Of a DNA stretch of 19,495 nucleotides, positions 15,601-19,495 are shown one piece after another (position 1 is the first letter of the stretch; each line of letters begins with the position of its first letter). Where the stretch lies: contig CAYLNH010000123.1 in NCBI GenBank assembly GCA_964384625.1, positions 1 to 19,495 on the forward strand, given 5' to 3'. The DNA comes from CAYLNH01 sp964384625 (GTDB taxonomy: Bacteria; Verrucomicrobiota; Lentisphaeria; JABSQK01). The notes below the pieces were generated by a model. It searched no databases, was not told the DNA's origin, and saw nothing but the letters and a program-made list of their open reading frames with translations. The position numbers and the translations under genes are program-made.

Positions 15601-18600
15601 TTTCGGCCTGTTCCCTTACGTCTTCTTCCCGCTGATTTACGCCCGGCGCCGGTTGAACTACAGCCGTGTCCTGCTTAAGGCCGGCGGCTGGCTGCCCGGC
15701 CTGAAAGAACGGCTGGCGCCGCTCAAGGAGCATGTCGACGCCATGGAAGCCGACCTGCCGCTGCTCCACGACCGCTGGCTGTTCCGCATCGTCCAGGCCT
15801 CGCGCATCGCGGAAGAAGATCCCGAGAAATCCTATCATACCTTCCAGCGGCTCTACCAGAAGCTCGATAAGGAACTGCGCAAAGACGAGACCTGGAAGGA
15901 GCACCGGCTGAACTGCATCTTCAACATGGGCCAACTGGCCTGGTCGCTTGGCCGCAGTGAAGAGGCCGAAGCCTACCTCAAGGAACACCTCGAACACGAG
16001 CCCCGGGCGCTCGATACGCACGAGGTCCTGGCCGACCTCTACTACACCAATGAACGCTACGAGGAAGCCGTCAACCATCTCAAGATCTGCCTCGGCGCTC
16101 AAGGCCAGAACGACGCCCTCTGGTACCGCCTCGGCCGTTCTTTCTTCGAGACCGGCAAGTACAAGGCGGCGTTCAAGTGCTTTGAAACCATGAAGCACCA
16201 GGACCGCGATTCCCTGTTCTACGGCGCCCGGGCCTTTGCCAACGCCGGCATGCACCAGCGCTCGGTGGAGTGGTACCAGAAACTGCTGAAGACCAACCCG
16301 GAAGACGGCGAAGCGGTCTACTATCTCGCCTCCAGCTTTGCGCAGCTCAACGAAGATGTGAAAGCCTTTAAGATCATCAACCTGGTCAAACCGGAGAACG
16401 AGTTCTACCCGCAGGCACTGGCACTGCAGGGATCCCTGCTGTTCCGCAACAAGAAGCTCGAGAAAGCCCAGGAGTTCTTCCAGGCCGCGCTGCAGTACGA
16501 CGTCGCCCTGCCGCAGGCGCTGCTGGGCCAGGGACAACTGGCGCTCGAACAGGGCAATCTCGACGAAGCCCAGCAGCTGCTGGCCAGCCTCGTGAAACGC
16601 GTGCCGAAGACCGCGCCGGGGAACTACTTCTACGGCGTCGTCCTTGAGAAGAACGGACAGCCGGACCAGGCGCTGGATCACTTCGCCAAAGCCCTCGACA
16701 ACGACACGTTCCGGCGGCAGGCCGCCAATCACATCGGCCGGGTCCACTTCTTTGCGCAACGCTATCCGGAAGCCGTCAAAGCGTTCGAAACCGCCGACGC
16801 CGCCGGTGAGCGGTCCGCCTGGTTCTACTTTCTCTACGCCTACGCCCTGGTGCAGATGGAGGAGATCGAACGCAGCGAGGGCGTCATCGTCAAGATCCTC
16901 GGCCATACCGCGCCCGACGCGGAGTGGCAGGCGCTGTCCGCCAAGGCGATGTACACGCTGGGCTTCCAGTTGTTCGAGCACGGTGATTTCAAGATGGCCG
17001 CCCAATGCTTCGAGTACGTCAAGCAACACGCGCCGGAGCTGCAGGAGCGACTTGACGACCTGATCGAGGAAGCCCGGTTCCGCACCGTCGTCTCCCTCCT
17101 GGAAGCGGGCGACTACGACAGTTCAATGGACCTCATTTCGGAACTCCAGTTGTCGACGCAGGACAAGACCCGGTTCACCGCCTGCCAGTATTACACGGCG
17201 TTGTGTCATCTGTTCCGCGCCGAATTCGCTCCCGCCAAGGCGGTCCTGGAAAATCTGTTTGCCCAGGATCCGGACAACGTCCGCTACCTCTACCACATGG
17301 CCGTGGCCGAGCTCGGCACCGGCGAAGTAGAACGCGCCAGGGGCATGATGGACAAGCTCAGCGCCGAGTCCGACGTACCGCCGCACATCAAGGTTGGTCT
17401 GGGCACCATGCAGGCCTTCCTGATGGCCGAGGACGGCAAGGAACGCGAAGCCGAGCAGCTCCTGGCCGACATCCCGGAGGCGCGGGCCGAGTTCCCCGGC
17501 CACATGCATGTCCAGCAGAAACTGCTCGGCACGCGGGCCTATTATCTCTGTCGCATTCAGGACTCGGCGCGACTGCAGTTCCTGATCCACGAGATGGCCC
17601 CCGCGACCCAGGCGAAAGCCGCCTACATGCAGGCGTTGTCCTGTCTGGAAGGCGGCCATCTGTCCGCCGCTGTCAACAACCTGCAGCCGTTCGCCAGCGA
17701 AACGGAAGAAGCCGTCCGGCTCTATACCACGCTGGCCGCCGAACTCGCCGCCACCGCCGTCAAAGACGGCAATGAAAAACGGGCGACGGAAATCCTGGAG
17801 AGCATCCCCGACCCGCCCGAAGCCATTGTCAGCGCGCTCGAAGCCCTGCACATGGCCAAAATCCTCGGCAATACCGACACCATCGAGGGCCTCAGCGAAG
17901 CCGTGGCCGCCCTGCAGAAGAGCCTGACGTTGAGCAACGATCCGTCGCTGGTGCATTCCATCATCCACAACCTGAGCGTTCTCGTCCTGCGTCTTGCCAT
18001 GCTGGTCGAAGGCACCCGCGACAAAGAAAACGTCGAGGAGTTCTGGCAGAACTTCTGGACCTTCTGGGACACCCATGTCTTCGGCAACGAAGCCTACTGG
18101 AGCCAGTGCCGGGCCCGGCTCGAAACCGGCGGCGAACCGCAGCCGTTCTCACCGGATGAAGTCGCCACCCTCAACGCCGCCGTCCGGGAAGAAACGCTGA
18201 TGAAGATCTTCATGGGTTACATCTTCGCCTACCTCAAAGAAACCGGCGGCCACACCGATATGATGCGGCACCTGAATTACTTCACTACCCTCGGGAAACA
18301 GGACGACAAACTCAGTGAGTACATGAAACGCCTCGGCCGCGATGCCAAAGTCTTCGTCGACGGCATCGAGAAGAACGACCCCGTACTCAAGACCTGGGAC
18401 TTCGTCATCAGCTACATGCGCATCCAGGTTGCGGTCGCCGAAATCACCCGCATCGACGACCTCCCGACGCTGCATGAGCAGTTGGACACCTATCTCGAAT
18501 TCCGCAACCACTATGCTGCGCCGTCCGACTACATGCAGGCCAAGAAGGTGTTCAACACGGAGCTGCTGGACACCTTGCAGGAGGGCATCAACGGCAAGTT

Positions 18601-18805
18601 CAGCCCGGCCGGCATCCGGCTTGAGAAGATCCTTTCCGAGATCCCGCACGGCGTCAATATCGGGCCGATCGAGGAGGCCCTGTGGAACCTGCGCGACGCC
18701 TGTCGCAAACCCAGCGCCGCATTCGACCGCGGCATCAATCTGGTCACCGAATTCGAACGGATGTACCAGCGGGTCGTCAACTTCTCACTCCAGAAGGGGA
18801 ACTGA
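12683..18805 (+). CDS. Giant membrane-anchored TPR / coiled-coil protein
   Basis: About 2040 residues. The ATG at 12683 follows a purine-rich GAGACGAGG and opens with a signal-like segment (WKLAIAFGLSLAGAGSVWG, about 18-36). Residues 39-83 (FTRRNGQKFNAVVV ... GTIVVTRLEA) look like a small beta-barrel of SHD1/SH3 type. A long, mainly helical region follows (about 90-885) with TPR-like hairpins such as AALAAYSRIIEEFPKFAELD. A cluster of three or four membrane helices lies at about 893-986 (TWILFWLAYFLRAV, FTVFISFLILLAVFLVGG, GLALAIPTIIFAFLGLFNG, YVFFPLIYARRR). The C-terminal half (about 1075-2040) is TPR-rich, for example EEAVNHLKICLGAQGQNDAL and AAFKCFETMK. This suggests a scaffold with a periplasmic N-terminal half; whether the C-terminal half is inside depends on an odd or even helix count. 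No enzymatic motif is visible. It is 2 nt from the next gene, so a two-gene operon is likely. Confidence 0.88.
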   Translation: MDLDRAGVSRNNWARAVWKLAIAFGLSLAGAGSVWGRDDPLYESFTRRNGQKFNAVVVRDLGKAYEVAVPGKEGTIVVTRLEATRNGRNSPLQARLNGLLNGIDRWIRNGRFFNAKADLPKLKQAIEDYDKWVAPKLLTSTNSDECKAAIRNAKAYYRKEYAAVEPTIETFKISKEIEGVLREIDLGRRKPTTDLLLTLAGYHRQLTGVENPSRLAEVERKRTFEELRQRTDKCLGALSAKVIADYKKTLDLQLTRGLLETLGKCADTDREYAREQSRIIEATIKTTAAFAAKLPQIARDMFRFDGEVRLNQEDFRTHARKLRQINVSLDDMARLAFGEDKEALAKSLKTRKTENETLIKKGEAIRDRIQQIRSDFTKARRLALDRKYRAAIEAYRQLDDSLKGTELQVRELREHIARRIVKVRGSGLMQFLRNIDELPVDELPALLQQAKAYRTKNRGKLDRDVLADLSTKIAELESYVTFRDRLAVLDKQFKADPKRTWSRMLDMENYLATERTLPPAAKQDWDTFTAGHRAAALEQVVKVARQEDGLNLQSEPDRRILLTSLKFLLDGEQNEAAADLAADAWTRVEGDYEHPLLSKLISLAIRAANQMTAGGSMAKATRVFDQIKERFPAYAEKPEFSRQLINLLQIQAASLEKQNQPAAALAAYSRIIEEFPKFAELDVFNAYLRLKRQLDAELATDEAWFTFLEEFSKTFGARLAETTAFTEFAATVQAQFAATWEADTELAAAREFAAAYEKYPTVFKESGAIEEILKTTHAKLEPKFKEQEQRAVSNRIVECLEILIRPEFKDLVEEQDLHRMLVEFKLRQANMLVELNQVGSIERAYGILEEISRDFPSLAREHEVSELMQKWLWKRRLDQFRRPLGIYDYIDWIALGTWILFWLAYFLRAVRMGKKFGHLRYSISHFFTVFISFLILLAVFLVGGQGTYRHVYSAGLALAIPTIIFAFLGLFNGFGLFPYVFFPLIYARRRLNYSRVLLKAGGWLPGLKERLAPLKEHVDAMEADLPLLHDRWLFRIVQASRIAEEDPEKSYHTFQRLYQKLDKELRKDETWKEHRLNCIFNMGQLAWSLGRSEEAEAYLKEHLEHEPRALDTHEVLADLYYTNERYEEAVNHLKICLGAQGQNDALWYRLGRSFFETGKYKAAFKCFETMKHQDRDSLFYGARAFANAGMHQRSVEWYQKLLKTNPEDGEAVYYLASSFAQLNEDVKAFKIINLVKPENEFYPQALALQGSLLFRNKKLEKAQEFFQAALQYDVALPQALLGQGQLALEQGNLDEAQQLLASLVKRVPKTAPGNYFYGVVLEKNGQPDQALDHFAKALDNDTFRRQAANHIGRVHFFAQRYPEAVKAFETADAAGERSAWFYFLYAYALVQMEEIERSEGVIVKILGHTAPDAEWQALSAKAMYTLGFQLFEHGDFKMAAQCFEYVKQHAPELQERLDDLIEEARFRTVVSLLEAGDYDSSMDLISELQLSTQDKTRFTACQYYTALCHLFRAEFAPAKAVLENLFAQDPDNVRYLYHMAVAELGTGEVERARGMMDKLSAESDVPPHIKVGLGTMQAFLMAEDGKEREAEQLLADIPEARAEFPGHMHVQQKLLGTRAYYLCRIQDSARLQFLIHEMAPATQAKAAYMQALSCLEGGHLSAAVNNLQPFASETEEAVRLYTTLAAELAATAVKDGNEKRATEILESIPDPPEAIVSALEALHMAKILGNTDTIEGLSEAVAALQKSLTLSNDPSLVHSIIHNLSVLVLRLAMLVEGTRDKENVEEFWQNFWTFWDTHVFGNEAYWSQCRARLETGGEPQPFSPDEVATLNAAVREETLMKIFMGYIFAYLKETGGHTDMMRHLNYFTTLGKQDDKLSEYMKRLGRDAKVFVDGIEKNDPVLKTWDFVISYMRIQVAVAEITRIDDLPTLHEQLDTYLEFRNHYAAPSDYMQAKKVFNTELLDTLQEGINGKFSPAGIRLEKILSEIPHGVNIGPIEEALWNLRDACRKPSAAFDRGINLVTEFERMYQRVVNFSLQKGN

Positions 18806-18807
18806 TT

Positions 18808-19293
18808 ATGCCGGAACTCCCGCCAGACTATGACCCGTTTGCCAGAAAGAGCGTCTACGCCCGGCTGAAGGTCGATGCCTATTCGCCGGACTACCATATC
18901 AAAGCGCGCCTCGAAGAGCTTGAGGAAGAGCTCAAGAAACTCGATGCCGACAGCCAGGAACACACCGATCTCGAAGCCGCGCTCGAGGAAGCCGGTCGCC
19001 TGCTGGACAACCCCCGGCGCCGCGTCCTCGCCAATGCCCTCGAACTCGACCGGCTCAATGCCCAGAACGTCATCCAGCAGCTCGCCGCCCTGCCGGATGA
19101 ACGCCGGGCCGACGACCTCCGCCTGCCGGACCTCAACATCTCCGAGGTCTTCGTCGAAGGCGCCAGCCCGGAACTCGCCCGCGGCGACTTCCAGGACGTC
19201 CAGCGCGATGACGACATGCAGCTCGACCTCCACGCCGTCGAGGAGATCCTGCGCCGCATCCCCGAACCCCGCCACGTCAGCTTCGAAAGCTGA
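18808..19293 (+). CDS. Small J-domain-like protein lacking the HPD motif
   Basis: 161 residues, unrecognised at family level. The N-terminal 80 residues follow the skeleton of a J-domain: SVYARLKVDA (15-24) as helix I with a LGV-like turn, PDYHIKARLEELEEELKKL (28-46) as helix II, and LEAALEEAGRLLDNPRRRVL (55-74) as helix III ending in the usual D/NP..R signature. The HPD tripeptide that activates Hsp70 is absent, so J-protein activity is unlikely. The rest is acidic (ISEVFVEGASPEL, FQDVQRDDDMQLD), and no signal peptide is visible. AAGGGGA (18794-18800) sits 7 nt before the ATG, and the gene starts 2 nt after the giant TPR gene stops; the two are almost certainly co-expressed and may interact. 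A plain helical hairpin protein is the alternative. Confidence 0.75.
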   Translation: MPELPPDYDPFARKSVYARLKVDAYSPDYHIKARLEELEEELKKLDADSQEHTDLEAALEEAGRLLDNPRRRVLANALELDRLNAQNVIQQLAALPDERRADDLRLPDLNISEVFVEGASPELARGDFQDVQRDDDMQLDLHAVEEILRRIPEPRHVSFES

Positions 19294-19297
19294 GCTG

Positions 19298-19326
19298 TCC
19301 TGCCGGGAACAGACCGGTCGGCAGGA
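19298..19326 (+). terminator. Hairpin just after the small gene's stop codon
   Basis: TCCTGCCG (19298-19305) pairs perfectly with CGGCAGGA (19319-19326), 8 bp around a 13-nt loop, starting 5 nt after the stop codon. No T-run follows, so this is at best a weak terminator or an mRNA end-stabilising stem for the two-gene operon. Confidence 0.4.
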
Positions 19327-19392
19327 TGGGCCCGGGGGCGCACGTCAGTTCTGTCGGTATCTCTTGCCGGCAATTGGCTCGATCATACGACC

Positions 19393-19413
19393 CCAGGCGG
19401 TTTATCCGCCTGG
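19393..19413. repeat. Short GC-rich hairpin
   Basis: CCAGGCGG (19393-19400) and CCGCCTGG (19406-19413) form a perfect 8-bp stem with a TTTAT loop. It lies in the terminal non-coding stretch, and no T-tract follows. Confidence 0.45.
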
Positions 19414-19461
19414 TGAAGAAGTTCATTAGTGGCTGCAGGCCCTCACCCCTCACCCTGCTTT

Positions 19462-19495
19462 TCGGGCGCTGGGAAGCGGGCTTCCCAGCGCCCGA
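19462..19495. terminator. Perfect 15-bp stem at the window edge
   Basis: TCGGGCGCTGGGAAG (19462-19476) pairs perfectly with the complementary arm at 19481-19495 around a CGGG loop, and the window ends at the last base of the stem. T-residues precede the left arm (TTTT, 19459-19462), so on the minus strand the stem would be followed by AAAA; a T-run beyond the window could make it a terminator for plus-strand or convergent genes. It could equally be one arm of a larger repeat. Confidence 0.45.

Noticed and set aside
13100..17029. Very long open frame (1309 codons) antisense to the giant TPR gene
   Set aside because: It mirrors the GC-rich third codon positions of the real gene, shows no domain motif and has a biased Leu/Val/Gly/Arg-rich composition. 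The plus frame has clear TPRs and membrane helices.

Overview
The window is a GC-rich bacterial chromosome segment with nine convincing protein-coding genes and no rRNA, tRNA, CRISPR array, transposase or phage gene that I can see. Several features suggest the PVC group (Lentisphaerota, Kiritimatiellota or Planctomycetota): a eukaryote-like Ser/Thr kinase with a DWG motif and a GTPSYMAPEQ activation segment, a DUF4159-like protein, a giant TPR protein, and a leading intergenic region full of short palindromes. This placement comes from gene content only, since no phylogenetic marker is present.

Layout. Positions 1-550 hold no gene. They contain a cluster of imperfect palindromes followed by a 72-bp tandem repeat (two full copies plus a stub). 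A small predicted lipoprotein gene (551-1462, minus) diverges from an RhlB-like DEAD-box RNA helicase gene (1688-3229, plus). A minus-strand block of five genes follows, transcribed from about 12.47 kb down to 3.25 kb: an inositol-monophosphatase-family phosphatase, a protein with two DUF4159-like halves that overlaps it by 4 bp, a transmembrane Ser/Thr kinase with a C-terminal LRR domain, a secreted solute-binding-protein (SBP) plus von Willebrand A (VWA) protein, and a HEAT-TM-SBP protein. On the plus strand, diverging from that block, is a 6.1-kb gene for a roughly 2040-residue membrane/TPR protein. A 161-residue J-domain-like protein lacking HPD follows 2 nt later. The window ends in hairpins, the last a perfect 15-bp stem finishing at the final base.

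How the genes may work together (inference). Six of the nine products are predicted to be exported or membrane-anchored. The minus-strand block pairs a cytoplasmic kinase carrying an extracytoplasmic LRR sensor with two proteins that share a paralogous SBP-like domain: one is soluble and carries a complete VWA metal site, the other is anchored and carries a cytoplasmic HEAT-like domain. With the double DUF4159-like protein and the giant TPR scaffold, this looks like an envelope sensing or assembly module. No ligand, substrate or phosphorylation target can be read from the sequence. The most interesting points are the paired SBP proteins, the giant TPR protein with its HPD-less J-like partner, and the doubled DUF4159 protein.
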